Positions 28,342-39,329 are shown, counted from the first letter of the stretch. The stretch: 64,000 nt of DNA from Nitrospira sp. ST-bin5 (GCA_002083555.1 MSXN01000007.1:232609-296608); one strand, 5' to 3'. Notes: generated by a model from the letters alone, not told the origin. Made by a program: numbers and translations.

Positions 28342-29133
28342 ATGCTTGCAATGGATAGCCTCACGCAATACGCGGTGAAGTATGGTCTGCAGGCCCTCGT
28401 GGCCATCGGTATTTTTGCCGCCGGTTCGCTGGGCGCCCGCTGGGCCGGGAACCTGATGCAGCAGGCGCTGGAGCGGCAGACACTGGAGCCGCCGGTGCGG
28501 ATGCTGCTCGTCCGCATCGTCAAAATCGTCGTCCTCCTGTTTACTGCTGTCATTGCATTGGAAGCGCTTGGTGTGCCGATTGCGCCGTTGGTCGCGGGGA
28601 TCGGCGTGGCCGGTGTCGGGATCGGTCTGGCGTTGCAAGGCGTCTTGAGCAATGTGATGGCGGGGCTCTCGATCATTTTTACGAAGCCGTACAAGGTCGG
28701 GGAACATATCTCACTGCTGGGCGTCCATGGCGATGTCGTGATGATCGATATCTTTTCCACGACTCTGATGCACTCCGATCATTCCCGCGTGGTGATTCCG
28801 AACCGTAAGATTGTCGGGGAAATCTTGCACAACTTTGGGACGATTCGACAACTGCACTTCACAGTGGATGTGCCCTATAAGACCGATTTGAATCAGGCCC
28901 TGGCGATTGTGCGGGAAATTGTGGAGGCCCACTCGCATGTGCTCAAAGATCCACAGGCGGCGATCGGTGTGAGTAGATTGGGACAGCCTGCCATTACGAT
29001 TGCTGTCGAGCCCTGGACTCAAGTCGTGCACTACGGATCGCTGCAGGGAGAGCTCAGCAAGGCGATTGTCGAACGGTTTCGTGCAGCGCAGATCGAGTTC
29101 CCTTCGCCTTCGCAGACTGTGTCCGCCAGGTAA
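28342..29133 (+). CDS. small-conductance mechanosensitive channel, MscS family
   Basis: A 263-residue channel protein. There are three membrane segments: ~12-32, ~58-80, and the pore-lining Gly/Ala-rich helix ~85-110 (IAPLVAGIGVAGVGIGLAL, then GVLSNVMAGLSII). A beta domain follows (YKVGEHISLLGVHGDVVMIDI), then HSRVVIPNRKIVGEIL, typical of MscS, and an alpha/beta C-terminal vestibule. It would release solutes on osmotic downshock. The gene follows asmA closely, and its 3' end is 129 bp before atpH. Confidence 0.93.
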   Translation: MLAMDSLTQYAVKYGLQALVAIGIFAAGSLGARWAGNLMQQALERQTLEPPVRMLLVRIVKIVVLLFTAVIALEALGVPIAPLVAGIGVAGVGIGLALQGVLSNVMAGLSIIFTKPYKVGEHISLLGVHGDVVMIDIFSTTLMHSDHSRVVIPNRKIVGEILHNFGTIRQLHFTVDVPYKTDLNQALAIVREIVEAHSHVLKDPQAAIGVSRLGQPAITIAVEPWTQVVHYGSLQGELSKAIVERFRAAQIEFPSPSQTVSAR

Positions 29134-29159
29134 AATTCCCTGAGAGGCCTCCGGTAGAG

Positions 29160-29189
29160 TTGACAGTTCCTCGCCGGCAATGGTAGCTT
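29160..29189 (+). promoter_or_regulatory. candidate promoter for the atpHAGDC operon
   Basis: A consensus -35 TTGACA at 29160-29165 is followed after 17-18 bp by a poor -10 (GTAGCT or TAGCTT near 29183-29189). It lies about 75 bp upstream of atpH and after the mscS stop, the only sizeable gap before the operon. Support is the -35 and the position only. Confidence 0.35.
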
Positions 29190-29262
29190 GGCGCGCTTAT
29201 TTTAGTGCGGACAGCACGACAATTATCCGTGTGCCCATTGTGGAAGTGAGTGGACAAGGACC

Positions 29263-29802
29263 GTGATTAAGACAGCAGTTGCGCGACGTTACGCCAAAGC
29301 CCTCTTCGAGCTTCTCGATTCCTCCACTATCGAAGCGACGCGGGGTACTCTCAATGGCCTGGGACAGGCCATGCAGGACTCTGTCTCCCTTCGACACGTG
29401 GTCGCGTCTCCGGTGTTTGGCATGGAAGAAAAGATTGCCGTGCTCACCGAGATCGGGGGCCGATTCGGATGCCCCCAGGCCGGAAAGGCCTTTATCGGGC
29501 AGCTCGTGAAGAAGAATCGCATCGGGTTTCTACCGGAAATCGCCGACGCCTTCGGGAAACTCGTTGATCAATCAAAGGGTACTCAGCAAGTGACCGTGTC
29601 GAGTGCCGCTGCGTTACCCACGGCAGAACAAGACCGCATCAAAACACGCCTTCGCGAAACCCTGAAGCGAGACGTGGATATCACCTTTCAGACCGACGCC
29701 AGTCACCTCGCGGGCCTGCAGATTTCTATCGGCAGCACGGTCGTCGATAGTACCGTCCGAGGTCGCTTGCACGCCATGCAGAGCCTGTTGACGAAGGAGT
29801 AG
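29263..29802 (+). CDS. atpH: ATP synthase F1 subunit delta
   Basis: Stator subunit that ties the F1 head to the peripheral stalk. It is 179 residues, starting at a GTG at 29263 just after AAGGA. The N-terminal helical domain begins IKTAVARRYAKALFELL and the C-terminal segment ends SHLAGLQISIGSTVVDSTVRG, both typical. First gene of atpHAGDC. The membrane-sector genes (atpB, atpE, atpF) that usually precede it are absent. Confidence 0.93.
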   Translation: MIKTAVARRYAKALFELLDSSTIEATRGTLNGLGQAMQDSVSLRHVVASPVFGMEEKIAVLTEIGGRFGCPQAGKAFIGQLVKKNRIGFLPEIADAFGKLVDQSKGTQQVTVSSAAALPTAEQDRIKTRLRETLKRDVDITFQTDASHLAGLQISIGSTVVDSTVRGRLHAMQSLLTKE

Positions 29803-29804
29803 CC

Positions 29805-31322
<1,518 letters not shown>

Positions 31323-31382
31323 CCGTCAGCGTTCAGCTATCAGCATTGCGCTGAGGGCTGATGACTGACTGCTGAAAGCTCA
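31323..31382. repeat. 7-bp-periodic palindromic repeat (TCAGCnn / GCTGAnn)
   Basis: TCAGC occurs at 31326, 31333 and 31340, exactly 7 bp apart. After a 5-base spacer the complementary GCTGA (or ACTGA/GCTCA) occurs at 31350, 31357, 31364, 31371 and 31378, again exactly 7 bp apart. The two arms would fold into a hairpin in the mRNA between atpA and atpG. A second copy of the same design is at 36650. Confidence 0.7.
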
Positions 31383-31388
31383 GAAACC

Positions 31389-32267
31389 ATGCCGAGTTTA
31401 CAAAGTCTGCGCCGCAAGATTGCGGCCTTCAAGAATACGCAGAAGATTACCAAGGCCATGAAAATGGTGGCTGCGGCGAAGCTCAAACGCTCGCAGGATC
31501 GGATCCTTGCGGCGCGTCCTTATGCATTGAAGATGCGCGGAGTCTTGAGCAATCTGAGCCAGCGGGTGAACCGTTCCGCCCATCCGCTCTTGCAGAAGCG
31601 CGAGGGGAAGAAGATTGAAGTGCTGGTGATCACCAGCGATCGCGGACTCTGCGGCGGCTTCAACGGCAACATTGCGCGCAAAAGTGTCGAGTTCGTTCGT
31701 CAGTGCGAATCCCGAGGGCTTCAGGTCAATCTCAGCATCGTCGGCCGCAAGGGACGCGACTACTTCCGACGTCGGACCTGGCCGATCCGGCAGGAGTGGA
31801 CCGGGGTCTTCGATAAACTCAGCTTCGAACATGCCCTCGATATTGGCGGTGATCTGACCGACAATTTTGTGAAGGGCACGTTTGACGAACTCTACGTTGT
31901 TTATAACGAGTTTAAATCGGCCATTCAGCAGCGGGTCATCGTCGAGAAATTATTCCCCATTGACGCGGCCACCGAGTTCGGCGCGGCTCAGGCCGAAGGG
32001 ACGACCGGCGGGAGCTATCTATATGAGCCGGATGAAGCGGATTTGTTGAATGTGCTGGTGCCGAAGCATTTTCAAGTGCAGGCCTATCGTATTCTGTTGG
32101 AGTCGGCCGCGGCCGAACATGGCGCACGTATGGCCGCGATGGATGGCGCGACACGGAATGCCGGACAACTCATCAAGAAAGTCACGCTCTACTACAACAA
32201 GACCCGGCAGGCCGCGATTACGAAAGAACTCATGGATATCGTCGGCGGCGCAGAAGCGTTGCAATAG
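31389..32267 (+). CDS. atpG: ATP synthase F1 subunit gamma
   Basis: Central rotor shaft of F1, 292 residues. The N-terminal helix SLRRKIAAFKNTQKITKAMKM and the C-terminal helix NAGQLIKKVTLYYNKTRQA pack as the coiled-coil shaft. The middle has VLVITSDRGLCGGFNG, diagnostic of the family. The start ATG at 31389 has no clear ribosome binding site, because the palindromic repeat fills the gap up to 7 bases before it. This may lower or uncouple its translation. Confidence 0.96.
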   Translation: MPSLQSLRRKIAAFKNTQKITKAMKMVAAAKLKRSQDRILAARPYALKMRGVLSNLSQRVNRSAHPLLQKREGKKIEVLVITSDRGLCGGFNGNIARKSVEFVRQCESRGLQVNLSIVGRKGRDYFRRRTWPIRQEWTGVFDKLSFEHALDIGGDLTDNFVKGTFDELYVVYNEFKSAIQQRVIVEKLFPIDAATEFGAAQAEGTTGGSYLYEPDEADLLNVLVPKHFQVQAYRILLESAAAEHGARMAAMDGATRNAGQLIKKVTLYYNKTRQAAITKELMDIVGGAEALQ

Positions 32268-32294
32268 TCAGTTACGTTGAAGAAGGAGTCAGCC

Positions 32295-33737
<1,443 letters not shown>

Positions 33738-33741
33738 TGGC

Positions 33742-33834
33742 GGAGCGAGCAGGATGCCCTCTTTGCTCGCGCACCCCCCCACGATAAAGCTGTGGTCGGT
33801 GCATGCGCGCAGTAGAGGGCATCCAGCTCGCTCC
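33742..33834. repeat. long-hairpin repeat element between atpD and atpC
   Basis: Arms of 21 nt at 33742-33762 and 33814-33834 pair perfectly except for one A opposite A: GGAGCGAGC-A-GGATGCCCTCT against AGAGGGCATCC-A-GCTCGCTCC. The interior pairs further (GCGCACC with GGTGC-ATGCGC; CCAC with GTGG), giving an almost fully folded 93-nt stem. This is REP-like. It starts 5 bp after the atpD stop and ends 32 bp before atpC. Confidence 0.75.
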
Positions 33835-33865
33835 CGTGAGTTTGAAGTAGGGAAGAAGGAAAGAG

Positions 33866-34288
33866 ATGGCGGGAAAGATTCTGTTAGAAGTGGTGACTCC
33901 GGAGAAGCAGCTGCTGAGTCAGCAGGTGGATGAAGTTATCGCGCCTGGCTCGGAAGGTGAATTCGGTGTCTTGCCAGGCCATTGCTACTTCCTCTCCACG
34001 CTTCGGATCGGCGAGCTTCGATATCGTGTGGGTGATCAGACGAATCATATGGCGATCCTCTGGGGTTACGCCGAAGTCACTCCGACTAAGGTCACGGTCA
34101 TGGCGGAGATCGCTGAGAAGGCCGAGGATATTGACGTCGGCCGTGCTCAAGCTGCGGTTGAAAAGGCTGAACAACGTCTGAAGGCCGGCGGTCTTCCCTC
34201 GGAGGTCAAAGAAGCCGAAATCAGCCTCGAGAAAGCCCGTCTTCGTAAAAAGATCGCCGAACGCGCTCGTAAACCAAGCCACGCTTAG
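33866..34288 (+). CDS. atpC: ATP synthase F1 subunit epsilon
   Basis: Rotor and inhibitory subunit, 140 residues. The N-terminal beta-sandwich (~1-88) has LEVVTPEKQLLSQQVDEVIAP-type strands, GSEGEFGVLPGHCYFLSTL and AILWGYAEVTPTKVTVMAE. The C-terminal helical hairpin (~90-140; ALRKKIAE-like ARLRKKIAERARK) is the regulatory arm. AAGGAAAG stands before the ATG. Last gene of the F1 operon. It is separated from atpD by a long-hairpin element, which could set its transcript level independently. Confidence 0.95.
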   Translation: MAGKILLEVVTPEKQLLSQQVDEVIAPGSEGEFGVLPGHCYFLSTLRIGELRYRVGDQTNHMAILWGYAEVTPTKVTVMAEIAEKAEDIDVGRAQAAVEKAEQRLKAGGLPSEVKEAEISLEKARLRKKIAERARKPSHA

Positions 34289-34530
34289 ACCGCTCTCACC
34301 TTCTCGATTCATTTCTTCTCCAGCCAGTCGAGGTTGACTCACGTTCACTTTCGCTGGCGTAGCATTTGTGATTCTCCGTTCACTATCTCAACATAACCGA
34401 TAGGAATCGGTCTGGACGAATCGCCGCCAGCGCGACCCCCTCCCCACCTTTGTGTCACAGACAAGAGGTGATTGGCCTGGCATCCTTTGATGAAGGACGA
34501 ATCATCAGAAAAGACAAAGGGGGATTGAAC

Positions 34531-34947
34531 ATGGGCAGATCACCTCAAGACTGTTCGGACGTCATGTATGCGGATGTAGCCAAAGAGCTTCGTCGGTCAG
34601 AACGAGTGACCGTTTCATGCCACCTGACCTATTCGGCCTTCACCGAGGAAATGTTGATTGTGGGGGAAGGGACGGCTGTCGACATCTCGCAAGAGGGGCT
34701 AGGGATCGAAGGGAATCAGCCTGTGGAAGACGGGATGCGCCTGACGCTCTGCCTTGCCTTGCCTGACGATGAAGGGCCGATCTTAATTGATGAGGTCCGC
34801 GTGGTGTGGGTCAAAGGCAGCCGCTTTGGGGTGGAATCAATTCTCATCGATCCGCGGTCACGCATCCGAATCGAGCACTTCTTACTCTCTAAGAAACTAA
34901 ATGCGCCGGCAGGGCGCGAACGAATCTGTCTCCGGTTGAAAATGTAG
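34531..34947 (+). CDS. PilZ-domain c-di-GMP-binding protein
   Basis: ATG at 34531 follows GGGGGA; a longer frame from 34450 is unlikely. The 138-residue protein has the c-di-GMP-binding pair: RRSER (RxxxR) near residue 22 and VDISQEGLGIEG (D/N-x-S-x-x-G) about 35 residues on. The beta-barrel follows (GMRLTLCLALPDDEGPILI, VVWVKGSRFGVE). It is a single-domain PilZ receptor, presumably acting on motility or exopolysaccharide. A diguanylate cyclase is encoded at 44572, so the second messenger is made in this organism. Confidence 0.85.
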   Translation: MGRSPQDCSDVMYADVAKELRRSERVTVSCHLTYSAFTEEMLIVGEGTAVDISQEGLGIEGNQPVEDGMRLTLCLALPDDEGPILIDEVRVVWVKGSRFGVESILIDPRSRIRIEHFLLSKKLNAPAGRERICLRLKM

Positions 34948-35165
34948 ATGCCATCTTCATCCAAGACGGAGCAGAGAATGGCAACGGCGTCCTCTTCAAT
35001 GATCTCGATCCCAATCTGATTTCTGTCACTGCCAGGCTTGTACTCGTGGATGAATGCGGAATGCGCCTGCTCCCTGGTAAAGAGAAACGGTGGTAGCCCA
35101 ACCGGAAGGGGGTAGCCGATAGTCCGAAGTCCCCGGGAAGAGAGCAACCAATATCCTGATAGGCC
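34890..35165 (-). other. cryptic protein-like reading frame (possible remnant)
   Basis: The minus strand here reads GYWLLSSRGLRTIGYPLPVG, then PPFLFTREQAHSAFIHEY, then NQIGIEIIEEDAVAILCSVL and DEDGIYIFNRRQI. These show hydrophobic/polar alternation and composition typical of real protein, unlike the antisense frames elsewhere. There is no ATG with a ribosome binding site, and the frame runs into antisense of the PilZ gene. It may be a decayed gene, or a small gene with a non-standard start, lying between PilZ (convergent) and rluD (divergent). Confidence 0.3.
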
Positions 35166-35204
35166 ACATTGATTTTCGTCAGAGGCTCCAGTAGCCTCTC
35201 TCTC

Positions 35205-36170
35205 ATGCACACAGAATTCATCGTCACCTCCGGCGAGCAGCCTAAACGTCTGGATATCTTTCTCGCCAATCATCAACGAGATATTTCCCGCTCCGCCTTG
35301 CAGCGCCTGATCGAACTTGGGCGCATTCGCATCAACGAGCAGGTCGTCAAGGTAAGCCAGAAGATCAAGCCGGGCGATAAAATTACGATGGATGTGCCGA
35401 AGCCCGAGCCGCTTGCACTTCAGGGAGAGGCGATCCCCCTGGAAGTGCTCTTTGAAGACGACAGTCTCCTGGTGCTCAACAAGCCGTCCGGCATTGTGGT
35501 TCACCCGGCGCCGGGCAATTGGACTGGGACTCTGGTCAATGCGCTGCTCCATCACTTTCAGACATCGGGAGGAACCGTCTCAGCGATCGGGGGGAAAGAA
35601 CGCCCAGGACTCGTCCATCGCCTGGACAAGGAAACCTCGGGGGTCATGGTGATTGCCAAGACGGATCAAGCGCATCGACATCTCGCTGCACAGTTCAAGG
35701 AGCATACGATTACAAGGGTGTATGAGGCCTTGATCTGGGGCGTTCCTAAAAAGGGCCACGGCCTTATCGAATTGGCGATCGGTCGGGACACCAAAGAGCG
35801 CAAAAAGATATCCACGAGAACCACCAGTCCACGGGAGTCTGCGACGGAATATCAGGTGGATCAACGGTATGGCAAAGTGGCATCTCATGTCCTCCTCTAC
35901 CCTCGGACTGGGCGCACACATCAGCTTCGGGTCCACCTCACCTCCCTCGGTCACCCCATACTTGGGGACCCGACATACGGTGGCCGAAAGGTCTGCGCGA
36001 TTGATGAGGTGGCGATTCCGCGTGTCATGCTCCATGCTCGAACACTCGGCTTCACGCACCCCACGACCGGGATGCGACAGGACTTTACTCGACCGTTCCC
36101 ATCCGATATGGAGACGGTGACCCAAGCGCTTCAACAGCTACGAGCATCGAAGCTGAACAAAGAATCATGA
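35205..36170 (+). CDS. rluD: RluD-type 23S rRNA pseudouridine synthase
   Basis: Converts uridines of helix 69 of 23S rRNA to pseudouridine. The 321-residue protein starts at the ATG at 35205 (MHTEFIVTSGEQPKRLD). An S4 RNA-binding domain (~10-70; ISRSALQRLIELGRIRIN) precedes the catalytic domain. The catalytic aspartate is in GLVHRLDKETSGVM; LYPRTGRTHQLRVH and LGDPTYGG are intact. There is no clear ribosome binding site. RluC or another RluA-family target cannot be excluded, but the S4 domain and length favour RluD. Confidence 0.9.
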   Translation: MHTEFIVTSGEQPKRLDIFLANHQRDISRSALQRLIELGRIRINEQVVKVSQKIKPGDKITMDVPKPEPLALQGEAIPLEVLFEDDSLLVLNKPSGIVVHPAPGNWTGTLVNALLHHFQTSGGTVSAIGGKERPGLVHRLDKETSGVMVIAKTDQAHRHLAAQFKEHTITRVYEALIWGVPKKGHGLIELAIGRDTKERKKISTRTTSPRESATEYQVDQRYGKVASHVLLYPRTGRTHQLRVHLTSLGHPILGDPTYGGRKVCAIDEVAIPRVMLHARTLGFTHPTTGMRQDFTRPFPSDMETVTQALQQLRASKLNKES

Positions 36171-36217
36171 GTGGTGAATCGCTCCGGACGAACGCCCACT
36201 CCTGAGAGGAGAATGGT

Positions 36218-36640
36218 ATGCAAACTGCTGATATTCTTGATGCAATCGGCGCCCTCTCGGCTCAGCTGAAAGCCTATGCCGCTAAGTTGCCGCCCATTGT
36301 TCACCTATCGGCAGTGCCAACCGGTGTGAAGCCCAAGCTAGAGGCTGTGGATGATTATGAAGAGAATGTCTCTCGTGTGCGTGGTCAGAGTACGGGTACG
36401 CCTTACAAAGGATTGAACGAATCATTCGTGGCCTCATTGGAAGCCTTTGAGGTTGGGAACTTAATAGGAGCGGTGCAGCCCCTGCTGGCCGTGCTCGATC
36501 ATGTGGAGCGTATGCAACGGGATAAGGAAATCGAAGTGGGCCGGATAGACGAAAAGCGGGTTGCAGAATACCGCGCCTCCCTCCACAAAATACTTCCTGG
36601 AAACAAACCTGAACTGGATGGTTCAGGGCGGGGGATGTGA
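36218..36640 (+). CDS. hypothetical protein (140 aa)
   Basis: ATG at 36218 after AGGAG, 47 bp downstream of rluD and probably co-transcribed. The protein is mostly helical: an N-terminal amphipathic helix (DILDAIGALSAQLKAYAAKL), a disordered middle (around 45-68) and a helical C-terminal half (AVQPLLAVLDHVERMQRD). It has no signal peptide, membrane segment or metal motif. I do not recognise a family. It ends just before the second 7-bp-periodic repeat. Confidence 0.6.
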   Translation: MQTADILDAIGALSAQLKAYAAKLPPIVHLSAVPTGVKPKLEAVDDYEENVSRVRGQSTGTPYKGLNESFVASLEAFEVGNLIGAVQPLLAVLDHVERMQRDKEIEVGRIDEKRVAEYRASLHKILPGNKPELDGSGRGM

Positions 36641-36649
36641 TGGCGGTGG

Positions 36650-36730
36650 AAAGCGTTCAGCCATCAGCGGTCAGCTTTAAGCCAAAAAGCCTATCAAGTG
36701 AACGGTCTAAGGCTAGGCGCTGATTGCTAT
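36650..36730. repeat. second 7-bp-periodic palindromic repeat
   Basis: TCAGC occurs at 36657, 36664 and 36671, exactly 7 bp apart, as in the copy at 31323. The other arm has GCTAG, GCTGA and GCTAT at 36712, 36719 and 36726, also 7 bp apart. The arms are separated by 36 bp. It fills the gap between two convergent genes. Confidence 0.6.
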
Positions 36731-36748
36731 ATACAGACTAGGTTCTAG

Positions 36749-36928
36749 TCAGTGACCCATTTTGGGGCCTGTGGCGTTGGCTCCTTCACTCACGAGTCTA
36801 AACCGGACAGTTGAACCGCAATGGGGGCATTTGGCCCTGACGGTTTCAACATCGAGGAGTTCGAACTCATTCGGCTTGAGCCACATTAACTGGAAGCACT
36901 TGGGACAGCTACGGACTTGCGTTGACAT
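36749..36928 (-). CDS. small zinc-ribbon protein (59 aa)
   Basis: ATG at 36928 with GAGGAA about five bases before it; an upstream in-frame start is not supported. Two CxxC knuckles are visible, SCPKCFQL near residue 7 and KCPHCGSTVRF near residue 33, forming a four-cysteine zinc ribbon of about 40 residues. The rest is a short polar tail. Such proteins often bind RNA polymerase or nucleic acid, but nothing more specific can be said. It is divergent from the GNAT gene, with a 64-bp shared promoter region. Confidence 0.7.
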   Translation of the reverse strand: MSTQVRSCPKCFQLMWLKPNEFELLDVETVRAKCPHCGSTVRFRLVSEGANATGPKMGH

Positions 36929-36992
36929 CTGTTTCCTCGTACACTTCAAATCTCAAAATACAGTCTCTCAACGGGAGATACTCTAGTACACA

Positions 36993-37424
36993 ATGCCCCC
37001 TACGCTCAAGACCACGGTTACATTTTCAGAGAAGAAGTCACTCCAACCAGAACAATTATTGACATTGTTTCAGCAGGCACCCTGGGCCAAGGGGCGGACG
37101 TTGAATGATGCCCGCGATATGCTGCGCCACACTGATGTGGCCTTATGCGCCTGGGATGGTGATCACCTTGTCGGCTTTGGCCGCGTCCTCACGGATTTCG
37201 TCTATCGTGCGACTATTTGGGACGTGATCGTCGACGAGGCCTATCAGAAGCAGGGCATCGGAGCCGAAATCGTCCAGCGTATTCTCCATCATCCCCGCCT
37301 GAAGAAAGTCGAACTCTTCTGGCTCTGCACCCGCCGACCGGGCTTCTACGAAAAGCTGGGGTTCAGTTCCAAGGAACAGACCGGTATGGTCTGGAACCGG
37401 AGCCAGCAGGCCCGGCTGGAATAA
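36993..37424 (+). CDS. GNAT-family N-acetyltransferase
   Basis: A 143-residue acetyltransferase. The acetyl-CoA pyrophosphate loop is in VDEAYQKQGIGAEIVQRIL (Q-x-x-G-x-G/A). Strand beta4 is ATIWDVIV, and the C-terminal FWLCTRRPGFYEKLGF is the usual GNAT end. The N-terminal DVALCAWDGDHLVGFGRVL is also typical. The substrate is unknown; no neighbour indicates one. Confidence 0.85.
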   Translation: MPPTLKTTVTFSEKKSLQPEQLLTLFQQAPWAKGRTLNDARDMLRHTDVALCAWDGDHLVGFGRVLTDFVYRATIWDVIVDEAYQKQGIGAEIVQRILHHPRLKKVELFWLCTRRPGFYEKLGFSSKEQTGMVWNRSQQARLE

Positions 37425-37523
37425 TCTGTCAGCACATCATCCCGCTTCCGAAACGATACCTCATCGACGACTCAGGATTGCATTGAACTCGGTATAGCAG
37501 GTTAGCCGAGTTCGCTTGTAGAA

Positions 37524-37563
37524 AAGAAAAGGCAGGATGTCTGACTAGCCAAGACATCCTGCC
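37524..37563 (-). terminator. rho-independent terminator of the outer-membrane protein gene
   Basis: On the minus strand the perfect 12-bp stem GGCAGGATGTCT / AGACATCCTGCC (37531-37563, 9-base loop) is followed by TTTTCTTTTC. It lies 29 bp after the stop of the gene at 37592. Confidence 0.85.
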
Positions 37564-37591
37564 ACTTCGAGTCCGACGAAGATCGAGTCTA

Positions 37592-38248
37592 TTAGAAATA
37601 CATCTTCACGCCGAACAGGAAGCCGAATGATGAGGCGTTCCAGTCGTTGTTTCTCGCACCATCGACTGTCGCGTGGCCGTCATTCCGCTTATAGGCCATT
37701 TCGGTGTTAAGCGCGAACTGCTTCGTGATCATGTAATCCGCTCCCCAACCCAGGCGCCATGCGAACGTATTACTGGGGCTAATTCTTGTCCCGGAGCTTT
37801 CTCCGAAACTGTTCACGTTCACGCCGAAACTCATGTTGACGTAAGGACTGAGTGAACCGAAATTGACCGGCCGGAGTTCCACGGTCGGCAGCACTGACAC
37901 GGTATCCTGATGTCCCAGGTCCCGCTGCTGCGGCTGCTCTCGATCAAAGGCGTGACGTTCCCACTCCAACATCATGCCAACCAGTAGCCATTTATTCAGG
38001 CTGTACATGGCTTGAAAATTCACCAGGGAGCCGACATCTGTCGAAGTGCGAAAGCCGGGCACTTCTGAAACGGTTTGGGTTACCGGCGAAAAACCCGCGC
38101 GCATACCCAGTACCCATTTTCCCGGTTCAATGCCGCCAAAGTCTTGTTTGCCGTCTTCCGCCAGCACCGGACTGGTAGACATCAGCACGCTAGCGAAAAG
38201 AGCCAAAGCTAAACCGCTGACGACCCATCGAGATGATCCCTTGCTCAT
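37592..38248 (-). CDS. outer-membrane beta-barrel protein
   Basis: ATG at 38248, five bases after GGAGGA; a longer frame upstream is not used. The 218-residue precursor has a signal peptide of ~30 residues (WVVSGLALALFASVLMSTSPVLA). The mature part is amphipathic beta-strands (KWVLGMRAGFSPVTQ, LVNFQAMYSLNKWLLVGMM, FAWRLGWGADYMITKQFAL) and ends in an aromatic residue (GVKMYF), the usual outer-membrane insertion signal. It resembles small OmpW/OmpA-like barrels. It is a single-gene transcript with its own terminator. Confidence 0.8.
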   Translation of the reverse strand: MSKGSSRWVVSGLALALFASVLMSTSPVLAEDGKQDFGGIEPGKWVLGMRAGFSPVTQTVSEVPGFRTSTDVGSLVNFQAMYSLNKWLLVGMMLEWERHAFDREQPQQRDLGHQDTVSVLPTVELRPVNFGSLSPYVNMSFGVNVNSFGESSGTRISPSNTFAWRLGWGADYMITKQFALNTEMAYKRNDGHATVDGARNNDWNASSFGFLFGVKMYF

Positions 38249-38504
38249 GTAGTTCCTCCGTGATGGAATTGTAGAAAATAACGACAGATTAGTTTGATTA
38301 GCAAGACTTGTGCTGAATTGCTCACTTTGAGAACAATAAAATATCATGCTGCGCAGGTGCCCTCCAAGCGCTGTTCTAGGTGAAGACGATTGATCAAGGA
38401 AGCTGCGATCAGAAACTTTATTGTCAGCGATCCAAGCTCTGTAGTTATGACCCTACACATGGCACATATATGGCCGGGTCATTGTCGTTAATGGATAAGT
38501 GGGG

Positions 38505-39329
38505 TTAGGTGGCTGGAGCCAAGCGCCGTTCCCGTTTTGGGGAGAACAAGATTGCAAGAAAGAAGATACAGGTGGCAAGCAAGACAATAGACGGGCCGGA
38601 TGGAATATCCCAGAACGCAGAAATCAGGACACCCGCTACCGATGTCGAGACGCCGATGATGATCGAGTAGAGTGTGAGCGTCCGGAGACTGTGTGTGAGC
38701 TGATAGGCCGTAGATGCGGGAATCAGAATCATTGCAAAGACCAGGATCGCTCCTACTGTTTTAAGCGAGATCACGACAGTGAGTGCGACCAATGTGAGTA
38801 GGAGGAAAAAGATTTTACGGGCTGGTACGCCCGAGGCTTCGGCCATTTCCTGATCAAAAGCGATGAAGTACAGCTCTTTCGAAAAGAGCAGAATCAGGCC
38901 CAGCACCAGTATGCTGAGCCCCCCGATCGTCCGCAGCTCCTCACTCGTAACGGACAAGACGCTCCCAAAGAGATAACCATAGACCTCAGCATTGTAGGTC
39001 TTCATGAGACCGATGAAAAGAATGGCCAGCGCCATGGTGGTGGTGTAGAGAATCCCGATCGAGACGTCCAGCTTCATCCGGCCTTTTTCTTCTACCCAGC
39101 CGGTAATCCAGACTGTGGCCAAGCCGAAAATAATCGCGAGGAGCAGCGGTGGCCACCCCATCAAATAGCCGAGCGCTACTCCGGCAAACGCGGCATGGGC
39201 GGTTCCCGCCCCGACGAAGGCGAGCCCCCGCAATACCACAAACACGCCGATGACAGAACAGAGCCCTCCCACCATCGCCGCTGCGAGGAGGGAACGTTGC
39301 ATAAAGTCGTAGGTGAAAAGCTCAAACAT
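38505..39329 (-). CDS. znuB: zinc/manganese ABC transporter permease
   Basis: ABC-3 family membrane subunit, 274 residues with about eight membrane helices. The family signature RGLAFVGAGTAHAAFAGVALG is near residue 34, and VALTVVISLKTVGAILVFAMILIP is near 180. It forms the channel through which metal released by the binding protein passes. Last gene of the three-gene operon, 14 bp after the ATPase. The metal (zinc or manganese) cannot be fixed from this subunit. Confidence 0.9.
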   Translation of the reverse strand: MFELFTYDFMQRSLLAAAMVGGLCSVIGVFVVLRGLAFVGAGTAHAAFAGVALGYLMGWPPLLLAIIFGLATVWITGWVEEKGRMKLDVSIGILYTTTMALAILFIGLMKTYNAEVYGYLFGSVLSVTSEELRTIGGLSILVLGLILLFSKELYFIAFDQEMAEASGVPARKIFFLLLTLVALTVVISLKTVGAILVFAMILIPASTAYQLTHSLRTLTLYSIIIGVSTSVAGVLISAFWDIPSGPSIVLLATCIFFLAILFSPKRERRLAPAT

